Made by a program: the position numbers and the translations under genes. DNA of 64,000 nt from Paenibacillus daejeonensis DSM 15491 (lineage in GTDB: Bacteria; Bacillota; Bacilli; Paenibacillales; Paenibacillaceae). The stretch spans positions 62,001 through 126,000 of the forward strand of contig NZ_KB899660.1 in assembly GCF_000378385.1 (NCBI RefSeq), in the 5' to 3' direction. The notes beneath the pieces are model-generated. The model saw only the letters and a list, made by a program, of their open reading frames with translations, was not told where the DNA came from and did no database searches. Of this stretch, positions 33,541 to 42,657 are shown in pieces (position 1 is the stretch's first letter; each line of letters starts with the position of its first letter).

Positions 33541-34863
33541 TTATGAAAGATAGCGCTCCATCAAACGTTTTAATTCGGTCACCTGATCATCCTGAACAGG
33601 TTTATCGCCAAAGCGCACCAGCTCATACAGCTGCGTCACCGGAAGGTCTTCGGTGCTGCTGCGGTGACGCCAGCGCTCGATATCTGCCACCGTCTCCAGT
33701 GGCGTCAGATAAGACTTCAGCTCATAGCCTTCCTTGCGGGCCGCCTGCAGCCAGCGGCGGTACAGATAGCGGACGCGTTCCTCGTTGGTCATCTCGTCGG
33801 ACCAGCGCGGTTTGCGGCGGTTCCATTCCGCGAACCGATCCTTCCACCGGTCACGCAGACCAGGTCCGCGATCTCGGGTCTTGATCAGACTCTCCACATG
33901 ATCCACATAGCCCAAGTCTTCGCCTTGCCTGTCGTCTCGGTTGATCCAGGCGGTCAACACCTTGTACAGCCGACGCAGCCAGCCAGGAAGACGCTTGCCG
34001 ATTGCATAGCACGCATACAACAGGACGAGAGCAATCAACACATACATGGCAATCATCGCAGCTTGCTCCAGCCACTTCATGAACGCAGAGGGTTCCGTTG
34101 GCTCCTCCCCCATCATGGGGGGCTGGGGCATATCAGGCATGGCGGGCTGCTCGGGAGGCGCCTCATCCGGTCCCGATGGCAACAGCTGTAGCAGGGCCAT
34201 GATCTGCTCACGCAGCCAGCCGAACGCCTGCTGAATCGAACGAAGCATCGTGATGCCGACAGCTGCGATCAACAAGCCAAACACCAATAGTCGGTTTAGC
34301 CAGCTGACCGAGCTGGCCACTTCGGCTTTACGACTACCCGAGAGCGTCTGCTGACGAATCGCGTCGGCATTGAAGCGATAGAGCGTGACAGCCAGAGCGA
34401 GCAAGCCCAGAATGGCAATGAGCCAGCCATATTGGGCCAACTCAGCCCGGTACACGGTAGCGATCGATAAGGCAAAGTACAAACCCACACCAGTGAACAT
34501 GGCAGACATGGGGAACCTGGCGTCCCACTCGCGGTCGGCTGCTCTCGTTCCTTGGAAGAGAGCGACCATAGACCAGAGCACAGGAAACGCCGTCTGCCAG
34601 CTCCCGCCGAACCAGAGTAATCCCCAACCCGCTCCTGCGATGAGGACAAAGGCAAGGCGCTTGTACACCTTGTCCAGCTTCAGCAGAAGACAGGCACCGT
34701 GCCCTGCACCGTATAACAGAGGCAGCACTGCGCTCCATAACCACACTGTGGGCTGCGGCAGCAGATACTCGGCCAGCAGCAGAAGGAGCGGGTAGAACAG
34801 CAGTGTCTCGATCACACCCTGCAGTGTGGTGGCCCCGGCTTGTGCAGCGGTTGTCTCTCTCAT
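33541..34863 (-). CDS. DUF4129 membrane protein of a moxR operon
   Basis: The 440-residue protein has about six N-terminal helices (to ~205), a Pro/Met-rich linker (~228-262), one more helix (~270-290) and a cytoplasmic C-terminal DUF4129 domain (EERVRYLYRRWLQAARKEGY, LTPLETVADIERW). In the Bacillus YebA arrangement this module follows a transglutaminase-like domain in one protein. Here there is no transglutaminase core in this protein or in a neighbouring gene. It overlaps the DUF58 gene by 4 nt (ATGA), the last of three genes. Confidence 0.82.
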   Translation of the reverse strand: MRETTAAQAGATTLQGVIETLLFYPLLLLLAEYLLPQPTVWLWSAVLPLLYGAGHGACLLLKLDKVYKRLAFVLIAGAGWGLLWFGGSWQTAFPVLWSMVALFQGTRAADREWDARFPMSAMFTGVGLYFALSIATVYRAELAQYGWLIAILGLLALAVTLYRFNADAIRQQTLSGSRKAEVASSVSWLNRLLVFGLLIAAVGITMLRSIQQAFGWLREQIMALLQLLPSGPDEAPPEQPAMPDMPQPPMMGEEPTEPSAFMKWLEQAAMIAMYVLIALVLLYACYAIGKRLPGWLRRLYKVLTAWINRDDRQGEDLGYVDHVESLIKTRDRGPGLRDRWKDRFAEWNRRKPRWSDEMTNEERVRYLYRRWLQAARKEGYELKSYLTPLETVADIERWRHRSSTEDLPVTQLYELVRFGDKPVQDDQVTELKRLMERYLS

Positions 34864-36029
34864 GCGCTTCGCCCTCCTCCGCTGCTGGGTGACCTCTCGC
34901 CTTGGGCGGGGGAGGCCACCGGGCTCGGCTCATACGACTCTGCCGGTACCGGAAGCGTCGTCAAGTCCAGCATCTCGACCCGGTGACCTGCGCGCCGCAG
35001 CCGTGTCATCGCCGCTTCCATCTGCTCGCTTACGAAGGCGCTGATCAGAAGATAATCATAGGTCTGCTCAGAATGATCGGCCTCCGATTCCAGCATCGCA
35101 TGGAAGGGGACACTCGGCTCGATGACGAGTCTGGCCATCGTATCGTAGAGCGCCATCAACTGATCGGCGCCGCTCTTGGGCTCTGTTCGCACCGGCTGAC
35201 GAGGACCGTCCTCCATCCGCGCATTGATGCCGAAGCCCGTCTCAATTCCTTGAGCTAGCGCGTATTGCGCCAGACCAGCAGCATAACGGATCGCCAGCTC
35301 CACACGTGCCGTCTCCTGCACCGTGCCCCACATTCGTTCATGGTCCTCAATATTAATTAAGATCAGCAGACGTTGATCAGCCGTGTAGTCATGCTGATGC
35401 ACCTGGAGGGCACCGGCGCGGGCCGTCGCTTTCCAATTGACATCCTTCAGTGAATCGCCAGAGCGATATTCCCGGGCCCCTGCAATCATGAAGGGGTCTG
35501 GCGCAATCCAGCGACGCACGGTGATATCGCCTTGCCAGCTCTGGGAGGGAATGCGCAGGTCCTCCGCGGGGAGCGGGGCAGGATACACGACCAGCTCGGA
35601 GTCGAATTGAAGACGCCGGCTGGAATTGAAGAAGCCGAAGATGTCCCCGCAGGTCAGCGACACCGCATGAATCCGGTACACGCCACGCTGCGTGCAGGTT
35701 ACCTGATGTCGGCGCGTGACCTGCGTATAAGGCAGCAAGCTGAAGAAGCTCTTATGATTTTGTACGAATAAGCCATTACTGATATCCAAATTGTATTGGG
35801 CCTGGAACTGCATGCCGGAATGCAGCATCGATTCAATTCTCAGCCATGGCAGCGGCAGCGGCTTCCGGTTAGCTATCTGCTCGACCATTTCGATCTGATC
35901 GCCCTGGTAGCAGGAATTTTCACTGAACGAACGGGTATAGGAGAGGCGCTTTTGCCCCAGCCGGTAGAAGAGCTGGCCTTGCAGCACGAATAACGCAACC
36001 GCAATCAGGATCAGCCAGTGAATTTGCAT
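34860..36029 (-). CDS. DUF58 domain protein
   Basis: The 389-residue protein has one N-terminal membrane segment (IHWLILIAVALFVLQGQLFY), a beta-rich extracytoplasmic-like region and the DUF58 signature SGDSLKDVNWKATARAGAL around residue 190, followed by a von Willebrand A-like part (LLILINIEDHERMWG). DUF58 proteins are partners of MoxR ATPases in envelope or protein-complex maturation. It starts 19 nt after moxR; RBS AGGAGGTGAT. Confidence 0.9.
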   Translation of the reverse strand: MQIHWLILIAVALFVLQGQLFYRLGQKRLSYTRSFSENSCYQGDQIEMVEQIANRKPLPLPWLRIESMLHSGMQFQAQYNLDISNGLFVQNHKSFFSLLPYTQVTRRHQVTCTQRGVYRIHAVSLTCGDIFGFFNSSRRLQFDSELVVYPAPLPAEDLRIPSQSWQGDITVRRWIAPDPFMIAGAREYRSGDSLKDVNWKATARAGALQVHQHDYTADQRLLILINIEDHERMWGTVQETARVELAIRYAAGLAQYALAQGIETGFGINARMEDGPRQPVRTEPKSGADQLMALYDTMARLVIEPSVPFHAMLESEADHSEQTYDYLLISAFVSEQMEAAMTRLRRAGHRVEMLDLTTLPVPAESYEPSPVASPAQGERSPSSGGGRSA

Positions 36030-36048
36030 GGGGGATCACCTCCTGTGC

Positions 36049-37002
36049 TCACGCATATTCTTCGGCAGGAACCGCAACCTCGGCGAGCAGCGACTCGATG
36101 ATCTTCTCGGCTGCTCCTGCACGGCTGCGCACCGTAGCGCCGGGCACGACCCGATGCGCCAGTACGGGTACGGCCATGGCCTTGATATCATCTGGCGAGA
36201 CGTAGTCGCGACCCCGCAGGATGGCATGGGCCTGGGCGGCCCGCAGCAGCGCCTGGCTGCCACGCGGGCTCACGCCAATCGTGACATCGGCATGACTGCG
36301 TGTCCGTTCCACCAGCTCCAAGAGGTAGCGCAACACGTCATCGCCAGCATACACACTTGTATACGCCGATTGGGCGGATATCAATTCCTCACGGGAGGCT
36401 ACTGCCTGAATCGCCTCCAGCGGCTGGCCGGATTTGAAGCGCTTTAGAATATCCAAGCCTTCCTCTGACGTCGGATACCCCATCCGCACCTTGAACAAGA
36501 AGCGGTCCAGCTGCGCCTCAGGCAGCGGAAATGTCCCTTGATGCTCTACGGGATTCTGCGTCGCAATGACCAGGAACGGCTGCTCCAGCATCCGGGTCAC
36601 CCCGTCCGCACTAACCTGACGCTCCTCCATACACTCCAGCAAGCTGGACTGGGTACGCGGCGTAGCGCGGTTGATCTCGTCGGCCAGGAGCAGATGCGAG
36701 AACAGCGGTCCTGGGCGAAATTCAAATTCTGACGTCTTCTGATTATAGAATTGAATGCCGCTCAGATCGGTGGGCAGCAGATCGGGCGTGAATTGTATGC
36801 GCTTAAATTGACAGTCGAGCGATTTGGCCATCGCTTTAGCTAGCAGGGTTTTCCCTGTTCCCGGTACATCCTCAAGCAGTACATGACCCGAGGTAATTAA
36901 AGCGATCATCAGTTTATCTACTACATCATCCTTGCCGATGATGACACGTCCTACATTCGTACGGATCCGGTCTGCCAGATCCCGAATAGCTGCAAGCTCC
37001 AT
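36049..37002 (-). CDS. MoxR-family AAA+ ATPase
   Basis: The 317-residue AAA+ protein has Walker A LEDVPGTGKTLLAKA, Walker B LLLADEINRATPRTQ, sensor 1 LVIATQNPVEHQGTFPLPE and the C-terminal lid VGVSPRGSQALLRAAQA-type sequence (TIGVSPRGSQALLRAA here). MoxR ATPases act as chaperones on partner proteins with a VWA fold, here the DUF58 protein. It is the first gene of the three-gene operon; RBS GAGGAGA. Confidence 0.93.
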   Translation of the reverse strand: MELAAIRDLADRIRTNVGRVIIGKDDVVDKLMIALITSGHVLLEDVPGTGKTLLAKAMAKSLDCQFKRIQFTPDLLPTDLSGIQFYNQKTSEFEFRPGPLFSHLLLADEINRATPRTQSSLLECMEERQVSADGVTRMLEQPFLVIATQNPVEHQGTFPLPEAQLDRFLFKVRMGYPTSEEGLDILKRFKSGQPLEAIQAVASREELISAQSAYTSVYAGDDVLRYLLELVERTRSHADVTIGVSPRGSQALLRAAQAHAILRGRDYVSPDDIKAMAVPVLAHRVVPGATVRSRAGAAEKIIESLLAEVAVPAEEYA

Positions 37003-37082
37003 CGTATCCTCTCCTCTGTCTATTGTCCGCCTTATTATACATTACCTTTCCTGAGGATGGAAACCCGCCCGAGACATAGTTT

Positions 37083-37104
37083 ACATAATTATATTTATGT
37101 TTAA
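37083..37104. promoter_or_regulatory. AT-rich operator-like motif upstream of moxR
   Basis: ACATAATTATATTTATGTTTAA lies ~80 bases before the moxR start in an AT-rich patch with TATATATA. It resembles the motifs at 19244-19264 and 23247-23267. It could be promoter sequence or a regulator site. Confidence 0.35.
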
Positions 37105-37149
37105 AACTAACCAAACTATCACAACTAACTTTTCTAATTTATATATACA

Positions 37150-37230
37150 AAAAAAATACAACCTAAAATCCACCTCCTATAAGAAACCCATATTCTGTGT
37201 CATGGATTCCTTCTTCTGAAGGTGGATTAG
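37150..37230 (-). terminator. long-loop terminator-like structure after yesN
   Basis: Read on the minus strand, ATCCACCT and AGGTGGAT can pair around a ~50-base loop, and a run of eight T follows at about 37150-37157. It starts 5 bases after the yesN stop. The long loop makes the call uncertain. Confidence 0.4.
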
Positions 37231-37232
37231 AG

Positions 37233-38864
37233 TTATTCTTCCCACTTCAACCGATTGCGGTATTCCCGCGGCGTCATGCCAAAGGCTTTTTTGAACACCT
37301 TGATGAAATAATGTGTCGTCTGATAGCCAACCCGGCTCGACACCTCATAAATCTTGATATCTGTGTTCTTGAGCAGCTCCGCCGAATGCTCCATGCGTAC
37401 CTGCATGAGATAGTCGCTCAGGGTCACCCCGGTCTCCTGCTTATACACCTTGGACAGATAGGCCGGGTGAAAGCCCACCTTGTCGGAGATTGATTGCAGG
37501 GACAGCTCCTGGTCGAGATGACTGATAATATATTGGCGAATCCGGTTAACCAGGGTGGGATGATCGCCATCCTCTGCGGCATGTATCGTCTCCTGCAGCC
37601 GGTCAAAGGTACGCAGGGCCCACGATTTCAGCATCTGCACATCCCAATGGGCATGCTCCTGCAGCAAATCAAGATGGCCCGACCCGATAATCTCTCCCAG
37701 TCGTTTGCCGTACCGGTGAGCTGCGAACTGATACGTACCGGCGATGACATGGAACGCTTCGACCCGGTATTCATGCGTGCTCTTGCTCTTCTCCTCCAGC
37801 TCGGCGAACACCTCATCCAGTCGGGTGCGTGCTTCCTGCCATTGTCCTGTCTCCAGCAAGGCCATCAGGGAGGGCTGCCGATAGAGCGATTCAATCGTGC
37901 CGCGCAAGGCCGAACCCGGCAGCTCCGATACGGCTGCGAACAAGCCCGCTGCCTTGCTCTCGGGACTGTTGAACACCGCAGTTCCCAGCTTGTACGCATG
38001 CCGCAGCTGCTCCGGGAAGCGTCCGCCCTCCGGGACCACGCCGATCGACACGATATGGTGGAGGAAGCGGTAGACGAGCCTTCGCAGCTCCTTGGCCTGC
38101 TTCTCTAGCTCGTCCTGCCGCATCGCTGCGCCAGGCTGCTTGGAGCGAATCATCATGGCAATGCGGCGCTGCGAGGTTCGGGCATGCCAGAGCTCGTACT
38201 GATCCACGAACAATTCCTCCGCCATGTTGGAGACGGCATACAGGATCAGCGACACATCATATTCATTGTAGCCACTCAGCTCATCCTCCAGTTGAAACAC
38301 CAGCAGTGAGAACGGATCATCGCAGGCAAACGGAATGCCATAAGCCTGCAGCTTGTGCGTCAGCTCCGAGCGCGGTATCGGCTTGCCCTGAATCAAATCC
38401 TGCAGCAGCACGCTTCGCAGACGCGGCAGATTTTCATATAGTGTCGAGACGGTTTGCCGGTACGCCTCCTCAGCCTCCCGCTCCTGGGTCAGTTGATCCA
38501 GCAGCTGCTGCAGCGTTCGCACCAGCTCATTATTTTCCACCGGCTTCATTAGATAATTGGAGGTTTGCAGGGCCAACGCCTGTTGGGCATACTCAAAATC
38601 GGCATAACCCGAGAGCAGCACACATTTCACCCTTCCGGACATTTGGCGAATGTTCTCGATCAGCTCGATACCACTCATCTCCGGCATGCGGATATCTGTA
38701 ATGACGATATCGACCGGAACCTGCTTCATCGTCTCCAGCGCCTCCATGCCGGAATACGCTTTGTAGATGCATTGAAACGCAAGCTCGCTTTCTTCAATGG
38801 TCTGTGCGATCGTCTCCACCTGATAGGGGTGGTCGTCAACCAACAGAAGCCTGTACATGAACAC
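37233..38864 (-). CDS. yesN: YesN-type response regulator (receiver plus AraC HTH)
   Basis: The 543-residue protein has an N-terminal receiver (LLVDDHPYQVETIAQ, phosphoacceptor Asp in VDIVITDIRMPEMSGIE, SNYLMKPVEN), a ~300-residue middle region common in this family, and a C-terminal AraC/XylS double HTH (SLQSISDKVGFHPAYLSKVY, then VSSRVGYQTTHYFIKVFKK). It should be activated by the adjacent YesM kinase and drive the lplA operon. The start is ATG 38864, 15 nt after yesM stops. It is the last gene of the operon, an order that puts regulators after transport genes. Confidence 0.9.
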   Translation of the reverse strand: MFMYRLLLVDDHPYQVETIAQTIEESELAFQCIYKAYSGMEALETMKQVPVDIVITDIRMPEMSGIELIENIRQMSGRVKCVLLSGYADFEYAQQALALQTSNYLMKPVENNELVRTLQQLLDQLTQEREAEEAYRQTVSTLYENLPRLRSVLLQDLIQGKPIPRSELTHKLQAYGIPFACDDPFSLLVFQLEDELSGYNEYDVSLILYAVSNMAEELFVDQYELWHARTSQRRIAMMIRSKQPGAAMRQDELEKQAKELRRLVYRFLHHIVSIGVVPEGGRFPEQLRHAYKLGTAVFNSPESKAAGLFAAVSELPGSALRGTIESLYRQPSLMALLETGQWQEARTRLDEVFAELEEKSKSTHEYRVEAFHVIAGTYQFAAHRYGKRLGEIIGSGHLDLLQEHAHWDVQMLKSWALRTFDRLQETIHAAEDGDHPTLVNRIRQYIISHLDQELSLQSISDKVGFHPAYLSKVYKQETGVTLSDYLMQVRMEHSAELLKNTDIKIYEVSSRVGYQTTHYFIKVFKKAFGMTPREYRNRLKWEE

Positions 38865-38879
38865 CGCCTCCTTACGGAT

Positions 38880-40613
38880 TCACTCTCTAACCCCGCTTGT
38901 CTCCATACGCAGCTCCACCCGAAGTCCGCCCTCAGGCAACGCAGTGATGGTCAAGCCGGACCGCTGGTCATACGCATGCTTCAGTCGTTGATGAACGTTC
39001 CACAAGCCGCTGTCAGCCGGTCCTCCCGCTTCCTCATCCAGTCGTCTGCGCAGCTCCTGCAGCTGTTCCTCCCGCATTCCCACACCGTTGTCCTCTACCA
39101 CAAGGATTGCAACGCCCCCCACCTGACTGCCGGTGATCCGGATACAGCCTTCGCCCAGACGGTTTTCAATCCCGTGCACGATGGCATTTTCAACGACAGG
39201 CTGCAGCAGCAATCGGGGCATCCGGCTGTTCAGCATGGAAGATGGCACGTCGATGTGATAGCTCAGTCGTCCCATCTGCATCTTGTGGATTTCCAGGTAA
39301 CTGCGCACCAGCTCCAGCTCTTCCCTCAGCTCGCAGAAGCTGTTGCCCGTGCGTGTCGTGTATCGGTAGTAGTGGCTGAGATGCTGGGTACAGGCGATCA
39401 CGGCTGCCTTATTGCCCAATTGGGTCATGCTCTGAATAAAATTGAAGTTGTTGTACAGGAAGTGAGGGTTGATCTGCGATTGCATCTGGCGAAGCTTGGC
39501 CTCCCGGACATTGATCTGCTCAAAATACACCTTCTCAATCAAACGCTGAATCTCATCGGACATCGCGTTAAATTCAGAGAACAAATACGCGAATTCATCG
39601 CCCTTTTTCTCCGACACCCGGAACACGTACTCTCCTCTGGCGATGCGCTGGACGCCCCGGGTCAGCTGATGAATAGGCATCTGAACGTTACGATAGACCA
39701 GGGCTGCCGCCCCCAGACCGAACAACAATAACAGGCCGGTTGTGATATAGAAAAACTTCATATTATACCGAATCGGCTGCATGATAGACTCGAGCGGGAT
39801 AAAGTCAACCAGATGCCAGCCGAACGAATCTGATTTCGCGTAATTCATCAGGTAGTTGGCTGAACCCAGTCGAACGATCTCATGCCCTTCGTCTGCCAAG
39901 CTCATCTGTCGCAGCTGCTGCAGAAAGACGGAAATCTGCTCGGGATCTGCGCCCGGGCTCGTAATAGGAGGCTGCTCGGGATGATAGAGCAGCGGCACGC
40001 CCGGTGCGCCGGCTTGAAGTTGCGTGAGTTGCCCCGCGAGCTTGCTTGCTGGAATGGCTGCCTCCAGGATCAGATCCATCCGATCTATCTGCAGATCAAC
40101 GAGAAACGGACGGGTAATATGGCGGACGAAGTAAGGCTCCTCCAGACTGCCCGTCGTCAACACCCGGTACGTCCACACCTGGCTGTAGTATCGCTCAAAA
40201 TAATCCGTGTCGTACTGCCTGCTTCCCGCCGTTGTCACCACTGCCCGATTAGCTGGCGCATACAGCGTCAGTTGGATCTCCCACGGGAGAGAATGTGTCT
40301 GCTGACGCATCAGATTCTCCATGCGGCCGCGGGTAATAATCGACTCAAAGGAAGGCCGGGTAATCATCTCGCTCTGCAGCCGCACGGCATGTTCATCCTG
40401 CATGGTTGTGTAGGCGGAGCGCCAGATCTGCTCGCTAACGGAATCCATCTGATCCAGAAAGACAGAGATCCGGTTGAAATTCGACTGAATCAGCTGCTCC
40501 TCCACCAGCCGAGAGCTCACCCGGTTGGAATAGCTGTATAAGGCAATCATCGCAGCCAGCAGCAGGACGATGATTGCCATCACTTTTGTAAACGTATTCA
40601 ATCGACCGAACAT
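38880..40613 (-). CDS. yesM: YesM-type sensor histidine kinase
   Basis: The 577-residue kinase has TM1 (~10-30), a ~255-residue extracellular sensor, TM2 (~287-305), HAMP (~305-358), a His_kinase domain with LRQMQSQINPHFLYNNFNFI (His ~387) and an HATPase domain (LLLQPVVENAIVHGIE, VEDNGVGM). This is the LytS/YesM class that pairs with AraC-type regulators and usually senses oligosaccharide uptake. It lies between ytcP and yesN. RBS AGGAGGAG. Confidence 0.92.
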   Translation of the reverse strand: MFGRLNTFTKVMAIIVLLLAAMIALYSYSNRVSSRLVEEQLIQSNFNRISVFLDQMDSVSEQIWRSAYTTMQDEHAVRLQSEMITRPSFESIITRGRMENLMRQQTHSLPWEIQLTLYAPANRAVVTTAGSRQYDTDYFERYYSQVWTYRVLTTGSLEEPYFVRHITRPFLVDLQIDRMDLILEAAIPASKLAGQLTQLQAGAPGVPLLYHPEQPPITSPGADPEQISVFLQQLRQMSLADEGHEIVRLGSANYLMNYAKSDSFGWHLVDFIPLESIMQPIRYNMKFFYITTGLLLLFGLGAAALVYRNVQMPIHQLTRGVQRIARGEYVFRVSEKKGDEFAYLFSEFNAMSDEIQRLIEKVYFEQINVREAKLRQMQSQINPHFLYNNFNFIQSMTQLGNKAAVIACTQHLSHYYRYTTRTGNSFCELREELELVRSYLEIHKMQMGRLSYHIDVPSSMLNSRMPRLLLQPVVENAIVHGIENRLGEGCIRITGSQVGGVAILVVEDNGVGMREEQLQELRRRLDEEAGGPADSGLWNVHQRLKHAYDQRSGLTITALPEGGLRVELRMETSGVRE

Positions 40614-40700
40614 AGACTCCTCCTCCGACTCCGTGGCATGCCCCTATTGTAACGCATTGCCGTTCGGATGGAACAGAGACATTGGGCTCACTGCGAGCTG

Positions 40701-41579
40701 CTACTCTTTTACCGACCCCAGGACAATCCCTTTGACAAAATACTTTTGGAGGAACGGATAGACGAGCAGAATGGGCAACGCCCCAATGAAAATCTGAGAG
40801 GACTTGACCGTGCGGTTGGAGATTTCGGCAAGTCTTGTGACATCGACCCCGACCTCGCTGAAGTTCTCCTTGACGACAATCGTATGCAGGAACGACGCGA
40901 GCGGATATTTGTCCATTTTGGTCAGATAGATAATGCCGTCGAACCAGGAATTCCAGTGAAACACGAGCGTGAACAACGTCATGGTCGCGACCGCTGGCAT
41001 CGACACCGGCAGATAGATGAGGAAGAAGGTTCGGAAATGCCCCGCTCCATCAATGAGCGACGCTTCCTCCAGTTCACTAGGAAGATTACGGAAGAAGTTC
41101 AGCAGCAGGATCATATTCCACACGTTGACGGCGGAGGGAATGATCAGTGCCCAAATCGTATCATAAATGCCGGTACTGGACACGACGAGATACGTAGGAA
41201 TCAGACCGCCATTGAAGAGCATCATGAACACAAAAAACCAGGCGTAGATGTTTCTGCCGCGGAACCGCAAGTCCGACTTGGACAGCGAGTAGGCCGCCAT
41301 GAGCACCACAGACATGGAGAAGGCTGTACCCATCAACGTCCGCTGTACGCCAATCATCAGCGCCCGCAGGAAGTTTTCATTGCCAAGCGTCTCCTTGTAA
41401 GCAGCGAACGTGAGCTCAACCGGCCAGAAATTGACGATATTGGCTGTGGCCGCCGCCTTCGAGCTGAGAGAGACCGCAAAGATATGAATCATCGGCAGGA
41501 TACAGAGCAGACTGAGCACGGCGATCAATAGATAATTGAAGATGGAAAAAATCGTGTACGACGTGGAACGATAGTGCAC
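40701..41579 (-). CDS. carbohydrate ABC transporter permease, YtcP/LplC type
   Basis: The 292-residue membrane protein has six predicted helices and the binding-protein-dependent permease loop EEASLIDGAGHFRTFFLI that contacts the ATPase. The N-terminal IFNYLLIAVLSLLCILPMIH and the C-terminal FLQKYFVKGIVLGSVKE are characteristic of the YtcP/LplC branch. With LplB it forms the channel of a CUT1 oligosaccharide importer. No ATPase gene is in the operon; a shared MsmX-type ATPase elsewhere is expected. It follows lplB by 15 nt. Confidence 0.92.
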   Translation of the reverse strand: MHYRSTSYTIFSIFNYLLIAVLSLLCILPMIHIFAVSLSSKAAATANIVNFWPVELTFAAYKETLGNENFLRALMIGVQRTLMGTAFSMSVVLMAAYSLSKSDLRFRGRNIYAWFFVFMMLFNGGLIPTYLVVSSTGIYDTIWALIIPSAVNVWNMILLLNFFRNLPSELEEASLIDGAGHFRTFFLIYLPVSMPAVATMTLFTLVFHWNSWFDGIIYLTKMDKYPLASFLHTIVVKENFSEVGVDVTRLAEISNRTVKSSQIFIGALPILLVYPFLQKYFVKGIVLGSVKE

Positions 41580-41594
41580 GAGGCCTCCCCCTTC

Positions 41595-42572
41595 CTAGAA
41601 TATGCGGTAATTGGCCCACTTGTAGGCCATCCGGTAGCTGATAACAATGAGGATAAATCCAATGACCGATTTGAACAGGCCGACTGCTGTGGCGAAGCTG
41701 AACTGTGCACCGAGCAAGCCGATCCGGTAGACAAAGGTGTCGATAATATCCCCCTTGGCATACACCAGCGGGTTGTACATGTTGAAGATCTGGTCAAAGC
41801 CAGCATCCAGCACCCGTCCCAGCGACAACGTAACGACGACGATGAAAATCGGCGTGATGGACGGCAAGGTAATATGAATGACCTGCTTCCAACGATTGGC
41901 GCCGTCGATTTCCGCCGCCTCATACAATGCTGGATTCACACCAGCAAGCGCGGCCAAGAAGATAATCGCCGAGAAGCCGAAGTCCTTCCAGATGTCTGAG
42001 AGCACGATCGTGGCCCGGAACCAGTCGCCGTTGGCCAGGAAGAAAATCGGGTCAATGCCGAACATACTGAGGAACCGGTTGACGATGCCACCGCGGATCG
42101 AGAGAATATCAACGAAGATGCCGCCGAGCACAACCCAGGACAAGAAATGCGGCAGATAGACCAGTGTCTGTGCCGACCGCTTGAACCAGGACAGTCGGAC
42201 TTCATTGAGCAGCAGGGCGAACACGACCGGCACAATCATATGCAATACTATCTTCATCGAGGAGATAATCAGCGTATTGAAAATGACCTGCTTGGCGTCT
42301 GGATACGTGAACAGATACCGGAAGTGATCCAATCCGACCCATTCCGACTCCCGGATTCCGAGCCACGGCACGTAGTCCTGGAAAGCGATAACGATGCCCA
42401 GCATGGGCACATAACTGTAGATCAGAGCGATGATGACCGCCGGCAGCAGCAGCACATGCAGCGGCCACGTTCGCTGAATATACGTGGCGAAACGTCTTCT
42501 CTTAGGGGGAAAGTTGCGCGTCAGACTCGCATCGAGATCCTCCGCGGGCTGGGTAGCAGCCATCATTGCCAC
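41595..42572 (-). CDS. lplB: carbohydrate ABC transporter permease, LplB type
   Basis: The 325-residue protein has six helices, an N-terminal cytoplasmic arm, and the coupling loop YEAAEIDGANRWKQVIHI. LLPAVIIALIYSYVPMLGI and GLDHFRYLF are typical of LplB. It pairs with the YtcP-type permease downstream. RBS AAAGGATGTGGCA. It follows the binding-protein gene by 85 nt. Confidence 0.92.
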   Translation of the reverse strand: MAMMAATQPAEDLDASLTRNFPPKRRRFATYIQRTWPLHVLLLPAVIIALIYSYVPMLGIVIAFQDYVPWLGIRESEWVGLDHFRYLFTYPDAKQVIFNTLIISSMKIVLHMIVPVVFALLLNEVRLSWFKRSAQTLVYLPHFLSWVVLGGIFVDILSIRGGIVNRFLSMFGIDPIFFLANGDWFRATIVLSDIWKDFGFSAIIFLAALAGVNPALYEAAEIDGANRWKQVIHITLPSITPIFIVVVTLSLGRVLDAGFDQIFNMYNPLVYAKGDIIDTFVYRIGLLGAQFSFATAVGLFKSVIGFILIVISYRMAYKWANYRIF

Positions 42573-42657
42573 ATCCTTTCATGCCGGAGAATAGAATACT
42601 TGCCAGGTAGACGCGGTCGGCGCCGCCAGAAGGCGGCGCCGCGCATCTGCCAGCAGC

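Noticed and set aside
38565-39731. Long + strand frame (388 codons) opposite yesM/yesN
   Set aside because: It is antisense to two clear genes and arises from their codon bias; no start signal and no domain.
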